Shown in pieces: positions 1 to 8,984 of a DNA stretch of 64,000 bases. Position 1 is the stretch's first letter, and every line of letters starts with the position of its first letter. Source of the DNA: Chlamydiia bacterium (GTDB taxonomy: Bacteria; Chlamydiota; Chlamydiia; Chlamydiales; Simkaniaceae); NCBI GenBank assembly GCA_022601645.1, contig JAJACH010000001.1, positions 930,001-994,000 on the forward strand, in the 5' to 3' direction. Made by a program: the position numbers and the translations under genes. The notes under the pieces are model-generated. The model did not search any database and was not told the DNA's origin. It was given only the letters and a program-made list of their open reading frames with translations.

Positions 1-1
1 A

Positions 2-412
2 AGCCTTGGAAGAGACATTGATCACTATGTTGCTAGACTTGATCAAGCCGATGAAAGCGCAGAATATGCTCAAGTACCAGCTCGTGTTGCTCGTGCTAAA
101 CAACTCATCGAGCGTATGGGCACAAACGTCAGAGGCATGAAAATCCCTGGAGTGATGGGAGCACAAGCTATTGATCCTCACTCAGAAACAGTGCTCGCTG
201 TCGAATCTCAACTTAATACAGGCATAACAAACGTCTGCTCGCGACTTCTTGACATGTTCCAAGATCCCCAAACCATGAAACATGGCGTACGCTGTGGTGA
301 ACTAGCCCTTCTAGAAGGCCTTTCTGACCCAGCTGCCTTTGAAAGACGCACACGGATGACCGACGCTCAAATGGCCGTTTACAGAACAGCCAACCCGACA
401 CCTGCTGCATAG
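2..412 (+). CDS. C-terminal part of an unknown protein (cut by window edge)
   Basis: The frame is open from the left edge to a TAG stop, giving the last 136 or so residues of a longer protein. A methionine at base 116 lies inside this open frame, and the upstream codons read smoothly (a helical, charged segment beginning SLGRDIDHYVARL), so that ATG is unlikely to be the true start. The visible part looks soluble and mostly helical, with one paired-cysteine stretch (VCSRLL, later VRCGE) and no membrane segment or signal peptide. I do not recognise the family. The next gene starts 37 bases downstream on the same strand but has its own promoter-like sequence, so the two need not be one operon. 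Confidence 0.6.
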   Translation, partial: SLGRDIDHYVARLDQADESAEYAQVPARVARAKQLIERMGTNVRGMKIPGVMGAQAIDPHSETVLAVESQLNTGITNVCSRLLDMFQDPQTMKHGVRCGELALLEGLSDPAAFERRTRMTDAQMAVYRTANPTPAA

Positions 413-441
413 TAGACGAAATGTCTACGCTCGACTACACT
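413..441 (+). promoter_or_regulatory. Promoter for the BioD-like/DRTGG gene
   Basis: TAGACG (413-418), a 17-base spacer, then TACACT (436-441). The ATG at 450 lies only 8 bases after the -10 box and no Shine-Dalgarno sequence fits in between, so the mRNA would begin at or within a few bases of the start codon. The call is by eye. Confidence 0.5.
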
Positions 442-449
442 AAGCCTAT

Positions 450-1559
450 ATGGGAAGAAAAGCGCTTTTTATTGCCTCCACCGGTCAACATGTCGGCAAA
501 ACCACCACCTGCCTAGGGCTCCTCTCAGGTCTAATGAAAAGACATGATGCCGTGGGATTCATGAAGCCCGTGGGACAGCGCCATGTCCAAGTCGACGAAA
601 ACACCTCTGTTGACAAAGACGTCATCTTGTTTAAAAAACGCTTTAACCTCGATGAAAACTACGAAGACATGAGCCCTGTGCTAATTCCCCAAGGGTTCAC
701 TCGTAATTTCCTCGATGGAAAAATCGATGAAAAAGAGCTTATTAAATCTATTAAACAATCCTATAAATCGATCTCGACTAAATCAGATATCACCGTTGTT
801 GAAGGCACAGGCCACGTCGGCGTCGGCTCTATTGTTAATCTTTCAAACGCACGCGTCGCCTCCCTCTTAGACCTTAGCATGATCCTCATTGTTTCTGGAG
901 GACTCGGCTCAGCCTTTGACGCCTTAACCGTCAATAAGGCCCTTTGCGACCTCCATAAAGTGAAAATCTCCGGTGTGATCATCAACCGCGTCTATCCTGA
1001 TAAACAAGAAATGGTCCTCACCTATATGAAAAAAGCGCTAAGCCGCTGGAAAATCCCTATCCTAGGCTGCATCCCCTACGATCCCTTCCTGGCAAATCCC
1101 ACCATGCGTGATTTTGAAAGCCTCTTTGGCTCCAAACTCCTCACTGGCACCTCGCATCGCCTGCGTCATTTTGAGAACATCCGCCTCGTCGCCACCTCGC
1201 TAAAAAACTTCACCAAGCTGATCCTGCCCGAACAACTTCTTATCACGCCAGCGAACCGAGAAGACATCATCCTAGCCACCTTAACCAAACATTGGGACAT
1301 AAAAATCAAAGATCCCAAAAAAGATCTCAAGACCGGACTTATTCTCATCGGAGATACACCGCCGAAACACACCATCATCAGCGAGCTCAAAAAAGCCGAT
1401 ATCCCGATGCTCTACACGCCCGTTTCCTCAACCAAAGCGATGCAGATGATCAATTCACATACCGCGAAGATCCAGATCGAAGATGCCGAGAAAGTGAACG
1501 AAGCAATTGATCTTGTTGAATCGCATCTCAATTTCGACGCCATCCTCCGCACTTTATAA
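450..1559 (+). CDS. BioD-like P-loop/DRTGG domain protein (phosphotransacetylase N-terminal type)
   Basis: A 369-residue cytoplasmic protein. The N-terminus has a dethiobiotin-synthetase-like P-loop (STGQHVGKTTT, residues 10-20), followed by conserved BioD-type stretches (VVEGTGHVGVGSIVNLSNA, near 115-135; GVIINRV, near 175). The second half (about 215-330) matches a DRTGG-type domain in position and size. The same AAA_26 plus DRTGG pair forms the N-terminal regulatory half of long phosphate acetyltransferases, but the catalytic PTA_PTB domain is absent here, so acetyl-phosphate chemistry should not be assumed. Such stand-alone proteins are found in several bacterial groups; function is unknown, perhaps nucleotide-dependent sensing. 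The start is the ATG at 450; it has no Shine-Dalgarno sequence but sits 8 bases after a -10 box. The domain call is fairly sure, the role is not. Confidence 0.75.
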   Translation: MGRKALFIASTGQHVGKTTTCLGLLSGLMKRHDAVGFMKPVGQRHVQVDENTSVDKDVILFKKRFNLDENYEDMSPVLIPQGFTRNFLDGKIDEKELIKSIKQSYKSISTKSDITVVEGTGHVGVGSIVNLSNARVASLLDLSMILIVSGGLGSAFDALTVNKALCDLHKVKISGVIINRVYPDKQEMVLTYMKKALSRWKIPILGCIPYDPFLANPTMRDFESLFGSKLLTGTSHRLRHFENIRLVATSLKNFTKLILPEQLLITPANREDIILATLTKHWDIKIKDPKKDLKTGLILIGDTPPKHTIISELKKADIPMLYTPVSSTKAMQMINSHTAKIQIEDAEKVNEAIDLVESHLNFDAILRTL

Positions 1560-1573
1560 GGTTAAACCTGAGC

Positions 1574-2551
1574 CTATTTCTCATCCCAATCATTGACAAA
1601 CGTACGAAATTCATTGAGCATGAAAAACGAATCAAAATCCATGCAATGATTCTGCTGACACGTGCCAACTTGTGGGCACACACGGTCAAACCGTAGCGAA
1701 AAAGGACAATCGTTTTGGAAATGCCCTTTTTCAGGCGCCCATACCCGAGCTCTTGTCGGTCCATAAAACGAAAGCGACCTTGTCTCTGTTGTCTTTGCTA
1801 ATTGCACAGCAAGATTATCAACGCCCACAACAACATCCATTCGTTTAATCAGATTTTGTAGCTTTCGTGCCCGCCACTCCCCCACGACTACGACATGGTC
1901 AACATGATCTGCGATCTGATCAATCATCTTTAGCTCGCGCCTTCGATGATAATAGAGAATAACTGGCACCCCCAATCCATGAAGAAAAGCAATCCAACGT
2001 CTTGTTGGGATTTCCATCGATTTATAGCGAGCACCAGGAGCTATGAGATACTTCGGTCTTCCTATTTTATAGAGAAGTTGCTCTATCTCCCACTGATCCG
2101 AGTGTGAAAGCGTATAGGTCAGGGGCTTATGAGGGATCCACTCGCGCTTAGATCTTCGGAAATTCATAGGAAGGGAGAGGGTTTGTGATTCATTGGCAAA
2201 GCGACGATCAATGCGAAAGCGTTTAGTGGCAAAACAGGGACCTAGCAAGTTAAACGATCGCAAAAATGTGGGTGAAACTTTCTCTTCTGCACGACACAGT
2301 GCTAGCAAAAGTCCTGACAAAAGTCCACTATGTACATCGAACGCGACATCGTAGTGCATTTCCCGGATTTTTTTGATTTGATCCGGCGTATAAACGCGCC
2401 TTACCTTCCCCTGTCCCTGAACAAGTTCCTTTGCCTCAGGGCTTACAACCCAATCTATAGTCCCCCGTTTGAAGTACTGTAAAAGCACAAGGGCTGAGAC
2501 GGTTTCCTCAATGGGCCGAGGGTAGATGATTAAAAAAGACTTCCTATTCAT
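1574..2551 (-). CDS. Glycosyltransferase family 9 protein (heptosyltransferase-like)
   Basis: A 325-residue protein with the GT9 (ADP-heptose:LPS heptosyltransferase) layout of two Rossmann-like halves. The N-terminal half opens with IIYPRPIEETVSALVLLQYF and carries YDVAFDVHSGLLSG. The C-terminal half has YLIAPGARYKSMEIPTRRW, the usual 'P-G-(A/S)-...-K-x-W' donor-loop region, and GVDNLAVQLAKTTETRSLSFYGPT, which corresponds to the 'D-T-G-x-x-H-x-A' donor-binding segment; the usual His is replaced here. It probably transfers a sugar in lipopolysaccharide core or another envelope glycan; the donor cannot be told from sequence. It is convergent with the BioD-like gene (14-base gap) and divergent from the POT transporter. 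Confidence 0.75.
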   Translation of the reverse strand: MNRKSFLIIYPRPIEETVSALVLLQYFKRGTIDWVVSPEAKELVQGQGKVRRVYTPDQIKKIREMHYDVAFDVHSGLLSGLLLALCRAEEKVSPTFLRSFNLLGPCFATKRFRIDRRFANESQTLSLPMNFRRSKREWIPHKPLTYTLSHSDQWEIEQLLYKIGRPKYLIAPGARYKSMEIPTRRWIAFLHGLGVPVILYYHRRRELKMIDQIADHVDHVVVVGEWRARKLQNLIKRMDVVVGVDNLAVQLAKTTETRSLSFYGPTRARVWAPEKGHFQNDCPFSLRFDRVCPQVGTCQQNHCMDFDSFFMLNEFRTFVNDWDEK

Positions 2552-2579
2552 AGCAATAAATGGTATTCAAATTTACTAT

Positions 2580-3872
2580 ATGACTGCAGAAACAAGCTAT
2601 ATAAAAAACCACCCAAAGGAAATGTTCCTTTTAGCAATGACTGAGATGTGTCAGCGATTTGCTTTTTGGGGCGTTGGTAACCTTCTGGTTTTATATCTTA
2701 TTCAATATTTCCACTTCTCGACCCCTAGAGCAACCCATTTATATGGTGTCTTTACCGGTGTAGGGTTTGTTCTTCCTTTACTTGGTGGTTATATTGCAGA
2801 CCGTTGGAATTACAAGAGCCCCGTGATTTGGGGAACGATTCTTTCAGCGATTGGCTGTTTTTTTATTGGCACAACCTCTTTAGCGCTTTTGTATCCAGGA
2901 CTTTTATGCATTGCACTAGGTGGAAGTATCTTTACTCCGTCAATTTACGCGCTTTTAGGTAAGGTATATCACGGAAAACACCACTTAAGACAAGTGGGTT
3001 TCTCCATTTATTATGCTGCTGTGAATATCGGAATATTTGTGGCAATGATCGTACTTGGGGTCTTAATCCATCACGGACTGTGGAGTCTTGTTTTCTTTAT
3101 TGCAGGGATCGTGCAACTTTGTGGTTTGATCTTCTTTAAGATGACACTTAACTACTTTAATCAAGATGATCACAAAATTGAATTTAAGAAAGAAGATGAA
3201 GGCCGCACACCTCTTGATAAAGTGGCATGGCAACGAATGATTGTGATTATTGTCATCTCTCTTATTTCAATCATTTTCTGGGCAGCATATGCGCAAAACG
3301 CTTCATCTTTAGTCGTATATGCTTTGAAGTACACCCAAAGAATCTATGGTGGTTTTGAAATTCCCGTGCCTTGGCTAATTACAACTGAAACGTTTTTCCT
3401 TCTTGTCTTGGTCGCTCCTCTCTCTGCTTTCTACCTCTTCTTAAGAAAGCGAGGTTGGGAACCAAGTCCAATTTGTAAAACAGCACTAGCATTTTTCGCA
3501 TTAGCCATTTGCTTTATCATCATGACACTGTCCACAAATGATCTACCAAAAGCAAATCCGTTTTTCATGATCGGGGCCTTTTTCTTCATGGCGGTTGCTG
3601 AGATGTTAATTGCTCCCATCGGTCTTTCCATGTTAACCGACCTCTCTCCCAAGCAATTCACAGGCTTTTTTGTGGGCGCTTGGTATTTCTGCATTGGAAT
3701 CGCTTTCTATTTTGGAGGCGTATTAGCAGGTCTTATTGCTAAAATAAACTTGCAGACTTTTTTCTTAATCTTTGTTTTGACAGCGGTTATCACAGGAATA
3801 ATCCTGCTTATCTTTACGCCTTTATTGAATCGTATGCGTCACGCTGAAAGTCTACCAAAGTTCGAAGAGTAA
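2580..3872 (+). CDS. POT/PTR-family proton-dependent oligopeptide transporter
   Basis: A 430-residue, roughly 12-helix inner-membrane protein. The first helix carries the POT signature region (EMCQRFAFWGVGNLLVLYL), which corresponds to the E-x-x-E-R-F-x-Y-Y-G proton and peptide-binding motif; one of the two acidic positions is Gln here, which may alter coupling. A loop reading GGYIADRW follows helix 3. It should import di- or tripeptides using the proton gradient, a sensible nutrient route for an intracellular bacterium. I take the ATG at 2580; an in-frame ATG at 2526 would overlap the start of the divergent glycosyltransferase gene by 26 bases and add 18 residues with no counterpart in the family. 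The 3' end overlaps the convergent pseudouridine synthase gene by 59 bases. Confidence 0.85.
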   Translation: MTAETSYIKNHPKEMFLLAMTEMCQRFAFWGVGNLLVLYLIQYFHFSTPRATHLYGVFTGVGFVLPLLGGYIADRWNYKSPVIWGTILSAIGCFFIGTTSLALLYPGLLCIALGGSIFTPSIYALLGKVYHGKHHLRQVGFSIYYAAVNIGIFVAMIVLGVLIHHGLWSLVFFIAGIVQLCGLIFFKMTLNYFNQDDHKIEFKKEDEGRTPLDKVAWQRMIVIIVISLISIIFWAAYAQNASSLVVYALKYTQRIYGGFEIPVPWLITTETFFLLVLVAPLSAFYLFLRKRGWEPSPICKTALAFFALAICFIIMTLSTNDLPKANPFFMIGAFFFMAVAEMLIAPIGLSMLTDLSPKQFTGFFVGAWYFCIGIAFYFGGVLAGLIAKINLQTFFLIFVLTAVITGIILLIFTPLLNRMRHAESLPKFEE

Positions 3873-4626
3873 GATCTTCTCCTGTTCTTGGGTGCTTAAA
3901 GCGGAGCTTAATCGCGTGAAGCAGATGCCTATCGTAGGGGTAGTAGAATTTGCTATTGCGGCCATATTGATGATCTCCGACAACAGGATGGCCCATTTCG
4001 CTTAAATGAACGCGTAGCTGATGAGTACGTCCCGTCTTTGGAAAACATTTGATCACTGAAACAGGTCCACTTTCAACAAGAGCCCACTCAGTTTTCGCAG
4101 GGAGTCCTTCGTCAGCACTTCCCCATACTGTTTGCCCGTCATAGCTCGCTTTCTTAGCAAGTTTCGTTTCAATGACACCCTTTCTCTCTTTGACCTCACC
4201 AACAACAAAGGCCAGATACTCTTTATGGACCTTACGCTGAAAGAAAAGCTTTTCCATTAACTTTTGTGTTTGCTTATCTTTGGCTTTGATAAGAAGGCCT
4301 GAAGTGCGCTTATCCAAACGATGAACAAGCGCGTCATCATCACATACAACCCCAGCGGGTTTGTCATAAGCGATAAGATATTGATCTTCGAAGACAACTT
4401 GCATTTCCCCCTTCACTTCATTAACAAAGTGAAAGTCGACCTTATCGCCGACCTTCATGCGTCTTGAAGCAAAGTGTTCGATAACGCCATTTACCGTGCA
4501 GCCTCCGGAGTCAATCGAACGCTTTACTTGGCGCATGGAGGAATCTACATGATTCTTTACAGCATGTCCGAGTCTTTCACCTGCATTTTCTTTCGATATG
4601 CTAAAACTTTTAGAAAGGGATTTCAT
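3814..4626 (-). CDS. RluA/RluD-family RNA pseudouridine synthase
   Basis: A 270-residue protein with an N-terminal S4 RNA-binding domain (about 20-75; VKRSIDSGGCTVNG) and a catalytic domain holding the family motif HRLDKRTSGLLI, with the catalytic aspartate at residue 105. A later GRTHQLRVHL motif (about 205) is also typical. It isomerises uridines in rRNA or tRNA; RluC/RluD-type 23S rRNA targets are likely but not provable from sequence. The start overlaps the end of ssb by 17 bases, suggesting translational coupling in a two-gene operon. Confidence 0.9.
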   Translation of the reverse strand: MKSLSKSFSISKENAGERLGHAVKNHVDSSMRQVKRSIDSGGCTVNGVIEHFASRRMKVGDKVDFHFVNEVKGEMQVVFEDQYLIAYDKPAGVVCDDDALVHRLDKRTSGLLIKAKDKQTQKLMEKLFFQRKVHKEYLAFVVGEVKERKGVIETKLAKKASYDGQTVWGSADEGLPAKTEWALVESGPVSVIKCFPKTGRTHQLRVHLSEMGHPVVGDHQYGRNSKFYYPYDRHLLHAIKLRFKHPRTGEDLTLRTLVDFQRDAYDSIKA

Positions 4627-5053
4627 CTTCAGAAAATGGCGCCGGTTCGCTTGTCATGCCCTGAGCTGGAGTGACCGATGCCATATCATGGGATGGAGCG
4701 GCATTTTGCGTTTGCTGCTGCTGACCATTTGATCGATCGCCCTTGCCAAAAGGACTAAAGTTAATTTGTGAAGCCGTCATATCAATAGAAACTTGAGGCG
4801 TTCCATCGCGACTATTATAAATTTCTGGTTTATGAAGTTCACCATGAACCATTACAGCTGAACCTTTCTTTAAATAAGGCATTAAGCGGTCGAATTGTTC
4901 ACCCCAAACTGTGACGCGAACCCACATTGTATCATCTTTACCTCCGCGCCTTGAATTACATGCTACTCTAAAGCTTGTAACCTTTTGTCCACCGGACGTA
5001 AAACGGGTCTCTGGATCAGAGCCTAAATGCCCTGCTATCATAATATGGTTCAT
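4610..5053 (-). CDS. ssb: Single-stranded DNA-binding protein
   Basis: 147 residues. The OB-fold domain covers about residues 1-100 (MNHIMIAGHLGSDPETRF, WVRVTVWGEQF, VHGELHKPEIY). It is followed by a Gln/Asn/Pro-rich flexible linker and the acidic tip ending SEDEIPF, the conserved peptide that recruits replication and repair enzymes. It coats single-stranded DNA in replication, recombination and repair. The SSB motifs are complete and the length is within the bacterial range. It is the first gene of the pair with the downstream pseudouridine synthase. Confidence 0.95.
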   Translation of the reverse strand: MNHIMIAGHLGSDPETRFTSGGQKVTSFRVACNSRRGGKDDTMWVRVTVWGEQFDRLMPYLKKGSAVMVHGELHKPEIYNSRDGTPQVSIDMTASQINFSPFGKGDRSNGQQQQTQNAAPSHDMASVTPAQGMTSEPAPFSEDEIPF

Positions 5054-5138
5054 AAAAACTCCTTTTCAGTGTAGGCCATTTTTTCAACAAATCGCATTTA
5101 ATTCAAGCACAACCAATCAAAAAAAATTTATAAAAAAT

Positions 5139-5166
5139 TAGACAAATAATTTTTACATCATATAGA
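5139..5166 (+). promoter_or_regulatory. Possible promoter of the 570-residue unknown gene
   Basis: TAGACA (5139-5144), a 16-base spacer and TATAGA (5161-5166) lie in an AT-rich stretch ahead of the ATG at 5193, with a weak Shine-Dalgarno-like GAGGT at 5179-5183. This gives an ordinary leader of about 20 bases, in contrast to the near-leaderless promoters elsewhere in the window. Confidence 0.35.
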
Positions 5167-5192
5167 AGGGAAACAACCGAGGTAAATAATAG

Positions 5193-6905
5193 ATGTCAGG
5201 ACTCACCCAGCCACAGCCAAGCGATCACTTTGAATCGCAAAGTCAAGATCCCTTACTACCAACCATGGGAGCGAAGGCCCATCCGGTACCTGTTGATGAG
5301 ATCGAAGACTTCCAAGATCCATTTTCCGACCTCTGTCTCTTTCTTTCCAGAAAGATTAAAAGTGAAATTCATTTAACAGGATCCCCCAAAAAATGGTCAA
5401 CAAAAATTCAAGAAGAATTGCTAAAAAAAATTCTTCCAGAATTTTCAGAATCCTTTCCGACATACCGTCTCGGGGCGAATGCCTTAAAAAAGATGTGGGA
5501 TAAAGTCTCCTACTTTTACGGAACAGTGCAAAAAAAAGAAGGGGCCCTTCAAGAGGATGGACAGTTGAATATTCCAATGATGATCCGGGAAAATTTAAAA
5601 ACTATCAAAGAGCCGCCAACACACCTCCCACCCTACACCTGCTCTCATCAAATTGCCTTAAAACTTTCAGAGTGCATTGCAACAATAGATGGTGTACGAC
5701 CAAACTTAGATCAACTCACGAAGAAAATCTGGTCCGTACAAAAACACCTCATGCAAAACTTAAGTCCTTCAAACGCAAAAATCCCGCACGAAGAATACGA
5801 CGCTCTCGACAAACTCATCGTAAAAACGCTTCTTGAAACAACAGCGAATAATACCACTTTATCGCACGATGATTTGCAAACAACAATTGCTGATAACATC
5901 TCACAATTCAAACATGTGAAAAAGCTCATTAAAAACGGTGAGATTCAATCACTACTCTCATCCCTTTTAGTAGAACTAATGGGAGCTGAAAGCGACTTCG
6001 AACTCAATTCTTTTATCCACAGACAACTTTGTACCATTCCAATGAATACAGACCTGTCTATCGATGCAGCCCGAGTAGAAATCGTCCAACGCATCCTAGC
6101 ACTCTATCCTGTCGCATCCGACCTACCAGACATCGATGACGACGACCTATTAGATTCCTTACACGATGTCTTAAACTTCCATGAAGAACAACTAGAATCA
6201 GAAGCTGAAATCCACATCGATCAATCGCTTTACATTTTCATCAACGCTGAGCTGCACATCTTTGGTCATCTCTCATTAGATCTTATAGAGTCATCCATCC
6301 TCGAATCCTATAGTTTTGCTAAAAAGCTACCCCTTCTAGAAATCGACCAAGTTGAAAAAGCGATCTGGAAAGTCATCAACGACAACGAACAAATCACAAC
6401 AAACCTTTCATCAGATCTTAAAACTCTTCTGATGAGTGAAATTGGAAACACCTACCTCGATAATCCTCACCAATCATTCCGCTTCATCGTCCATAACACC
6501 CTCCAATTCCTCAAAAAGATCAGCAAGCTCGACCTAAAAACGAACCTTTCAGATCGCATAGAGCTTTGGACCGCGCAAAATGATATGCTCTGCCGATTCA
6601 TCCATTTTGATCCAACCCTTCCTCTCTTAGAAGCCCTTCGAATGAACTACAAAGACAACGCGGCGCCAAATACAGTCATCGCAAAAGTGTTAAAAGAAAC
6701 GCTTGAAAAAGAGCCAAACCTCACCCCATTTAAAAAGACGCTAGAAATGCGCCTTTGGATCCTCTTTAAATACCTTTGGTACCACGAGCTCACACCCGCA
6801 GAGGCATCGACATTTGATCGGTACAAAGCGTTTTTATCTCTCGTACACGGAAAGAAAGAAGCAGAAAAGCTCCTTCCTAAGATCCTACCCCTTGCACCCC
6901 TCTAG
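5193..6905 (+). CDS. Unknown 570-residue helical protein, possible secreted effector
   Basis: A 570-residue protein with no signal peptide or membrane segment and no domain that I recognise. The first 35 or so residues are polar and disordered (MSGLTQPQPSDHFESQSQD), which is the kind of N-terminus seen on type III-secreted chlamydial proteins; this is only suggestive. The rest is predicted-looking alpha-helical with regularly spaced Leu/Ile and many charged residues, and contains an acidic patch (LPDIDDDDLLDSL, near 315). It stands alone between ssb and the convergent lgt-containing operon, overlapping the last gene of that operon by 29 bases at the 3' ends. It is probably lineage-specific. 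Confidence 0.6.
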   Translation: MSGLTQPQPSDHFESQSQDPLLPTMGAKAHPVPVDEIEDFQDPFSDLCLFLSRKIKSEIHLTGSPKKWSTKIQEELLKKILPEFSESFPTYRLGANALKKMWDKVSYFYGTVQKKEGALQEDGQLNIPMMIRENLKTIKEPPTHLPPYTCSHQIALKLSECIATIDGVRPNLDQLTKKIWSVQKHLMQNLSPSNAKIPHEEYDALDKLIVKTLLETTANNTTLSHDDLQTTIADNISQFKHVKKLIKNGEIQSLLSSLLVELMGAESDFELNSFIHRQLCTIPMNTDLSIDAARVEIVQRILALYPVASDLPDIDDDDLLDSLHDVLNFHEEQLESEAEIHIDQSLYIFINAELHIFGHLSLDLIESSILESYSFAKKLPLLEIDQVEKAIWKVINDNEQITTNLSSDLKTLLMSEIGNTYLDNPHQSFRFIVHNTLQFLKKISKLDLKTNLSDRIELWTAQNDMLCRFIHFDPTLPLLEALRMNYKDNAAPNTVIAKVLKETLEKEPNLTPFKKTLEMRLWILFKYLWYHELTPAEASTFDRYKAFLSLVHGKKEAEKLLPKILPLAPL

Positions 6906-7200
6906 CAAGCGCCTCAATGTCGCAACCTAGAAGACGTAGAATAAAGAAGTAGACAAACTGCTCTAGCGGATTCATAGCATCGCACAAATGCTCATAGCGC
7001 CGTGATAAATTTTGCGCAGCCAATCTATCTCGGCCACCATTATCTGCTAAAGAACGAAGTCCTACTTGCATCACCTTTCCAAACGCAAAAACCTGCAAAG
7101 CGCGAATACCCGTTGTCGGCTTGGGACATCTTGCAATCTGCTCCCCTGAAACTGTCCAATACTCATCTGGTTGAATATTTCGTAAAGCCACTAAACTCAT
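6877..7200 (-). CDS. Short paralogue of the upstream 328-residue unknown protein
   Basis: 107 residues. By eye it aligns with the first 125 or so residues of the protein encoded immediately upstream (7202-8188): both begin with a LR-x-(I/L)-x-x-x-(E/D)-Y segment, share a (L/I)-x-S-R-(R/Y)-Y-E block and then an E-x-(F/V)-V-Y-x-F segment followed by a G-(C/I)-D-(I/V) element. It then stops after LLGCDIEALARGVQGVGS, so it is either a natural single-domain version or a truncated duplicate. Its ATG follows the upstream stop codon by one base (TAA-A-ATG), so it is the last gene of the operon and probably translationally coupled. Function unknown. Confidence 0.65.
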   Translation of the reverse strand: MSLVALRNIQPDEYWTVSGEQIARCPKPTTGIRALQVFAFGKVMQVGLRSLADNGGRDRLAAQNLSRRYEHLCDAMNPLEQFVYFFILRLLGCDIEALARGVQGVGS

Positions 7201-7201
7201 T

Positions 7202-8188
7202 TTAAACCTCTATTGCTCTTCTTAATTGTGGAAACCGCCCCAGATCGGGCATTACCAGATCTCGGCGAGCAAAACTGCCCGCATCGCGATCATCATCAAG
7301 CCATCCATCATAGCGCGCTACATCAATCCCCAGCTCACGCCATCCAGTATTGGCAAAAAAACTTTCAGTCATCAAATTATAGGAGAATCGCCAAAGAGCA
7401 TTCTTTGACACATCATCATAAAATTCATCCTCAAACGCCTCAACATCACCCGGACTCAAATGAGGCATCGTCAGAAAACTGCTGCGTAATAGCCTATAAA
7501 AAGCCGGAAAAACCATCGCAGCTTCTCGGTTATACGATCCCTCGTCAACAAGCGCAGCGAATGCAGAGCAATCCCAGCGCTCCTGATCTTTTGGAATCTC
7601 CTCAAAAAGGGTTTGAGTCGCATCTAATGCCAGGTACATTAACTCATAATACTCATCGATGAAAACACGTGGAGCTTGAACACCGCCTCGGATCTCATGC
7701 CACTTGTTAAACACGGCCTGCATTTTTAAGTTAGAAGGAGAATTCACATCCTTTCTTCCCCCCTGAAAATATCCCTGTGTTACACCTTCCAAAGCTTTTT
7801 GCATCTTAAAATGCGCTTTTTCTAGGGTGACATAAGATTGATTACCAAGCTCGCTTATATTCGAATTCAAAACCCCTACATCAATCCCATGGAAAAAATA
7901 TATCGCAAAGTCATAAACAACTTTTTCAATCCAAAAAAGCTCTGCAGTGCGAACCTCATAGTAGCGAGACAAAAGATACATCTCATCGCCCTCTGCAGGG
8001 CCACCATCCCGATAAGGATCGTTCCCCATAGCCGCTAAGGCAAGCTCAGTGACCTGAGCCCAGTCGCGCAAGACAGAATAACCAGTAAACCAGCCCGCTG
8101 GAGCCACTTCACTCGTCTGAATATGCCCAGCATCAACTTTCAAATAATCTGAACTAGTAAGTCCCCTTAAGGTCGCGAGATCTGCCAT
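7202..8188 (-). CDS. Unknown 328-residue protein in lgt operon
   Basis: 328 residues, acidic and largely helical, without signal peptide or clear membrane segment; I do not recognise the family. The N-terminal 125 residues are related to the short protein encoded just downstream, indicating a gene duplication with partial loss. The start is the ATG at 8188, supported by AGAGGG six bases upstream; it overlaps the end of lgt by 35 bases, so it is co-transcribed with the two lgt genes. The context suggests a link to envelope or lipoprotein biology, but nothing in the sequence shows what it does. It may be lineage-specific. Confidence 0.65.
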   Translation of the reverse strand: MADLATLRGLTSSDYLKVDAGHIQTSEVAPAGWFTGYSVLRDWAQVTELALAAMGNDPYRDGGPAEGDEMYLLSRYYEVRTAELFWIEKVVYDFAIYFFHGIDVGVLNSNISELGNQSYVTLEKAHFKMQKALEGVTQGYFQGGRKDVNSPSNLKMQAVFNKWHEIRGGVQAPRVFIDEYYELMYLALDATQTLFEEIPKDQERWDCSAFAALVDEGSYNREAAMVFPAFYRLLRSSFLTMPHLSPGDVEAFEDEFYDDVSKNALWRFSYNLMTESFFANTGWRELGIDVARYDGWLDDDRDAGSFARRDLVMPDLGRFPQLRRAIEV

Positions 8189-8984
8189 TTTTCCCTCTAA
8201 ATAATAGATAAAATCCGAATAAGATTAATGGAAGACTTAAATACTGTCCAACTAAAAACGGCCCTTTATCATAGATACTTTGCCCCTCTTTAAAGAATTC
8301 CATAATAAAGCGAGCACCAAAAATCATAATAAAAAATATACCTGTTAAGCGGCCATGAACCTTGCGAATCGCCTTAAATCCATACATCACACAAAAGGTC
8401 ACCAAATAACAAAACGCCTCATAGAGCTGAACCGGGTGACGAGGCAAAGCCTCACGGCCATCAGCCGGATGGCCAAATACCACCGCCCAAGGAACACTAG
8501 TTACCGTTCCAACAAGCTCCTGATTCACAAAATTCCCCAATCGGATACAGACCGCCGCTAAAGGAATAACTAACACCACATAATCAACCACCCGCCAAAA
8601 CGTCAATCCCTCAACCTTGCCTCTCATTTTCAAATAGAAAATATAAAGCGCCGCTAAAATTCCAACCACCGCCCCATGACTTGCCAAACCGCCTTCCCAA
8701 ACAGAAATCATAAACATCGGATCTAAAAGCCATTTTTTCCACGGCTGATAAAAAAGCAAATGACCGAACCGCGCGCCAATAATCGTGCCCACAAAAACAT
8801 AGCCGAAACACCGATCAGCATACTCTTTAGTCAAATCGCCTAAGTCCTCTCGAACAACCCTAGTCCCAACAAAAACAGCCAATAAAAAGCCCACAGCAAA
8901 CAAAGCGCCATACCAAACAATCGGCCGCTCGAAAAGCGGAATCATGAATAAAACAGGATCAGGATCCCACGCGATATAACTCAT
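8154..8984 (-). CDS. lgt: Phosphatidylglycerol-prolipoprotein diacylglyceryl transferase
   Basis: The inner-membrane enzyme that transfers diacylglycerol from phosphatidylglycerol to the lipobox cysteine of prolipoproteins, the first step of lipoprotein maturation. The 276-residue product has about seven membrane segments and keeps the known functional positions: Tyr in PIVWYGALF, the His of GLASHGAVVG (E. coli H103), the signature RLGNFVNQELVG with its Arg and Glu, and Arg/Glu in GARFIMEFFKE (E. coli R239/E243). I take the ATG at 8984, which has a Shine-Dalgarno GGAGAGG just upstream and begins MSYIAWDPDP; an ATG at 9011 would lengthen the overlap with the upstream gene. It is the catalytically intact copy of a tandem pair. 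Confidence 0.92.
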   Translation of the reverse strand: MSYIAWDPDPVLFMIPLFERPIVWYGALFAVGFLLAVFVGTRVVREDLGDLTKEYADRCFGYVFVGTIIGARFGHLLFYQPWKKWLLDPMFMISVWEGGLASHGAVVGILAALYIFYLKMRGKVEGLTFWRVVDYVVLVIPLAAVCIRLGNFVNQELVGTVTSVPWAVVFGHPADGREALPRHPVQLYEAFCYLVTFCVMYGFKAIRKVHGRLTGIFFIMIFGARFIMEFFKEGQSIYDKGPFLVGQYLSLPLILFGFYLLFRGKNGRSRDLKGTY

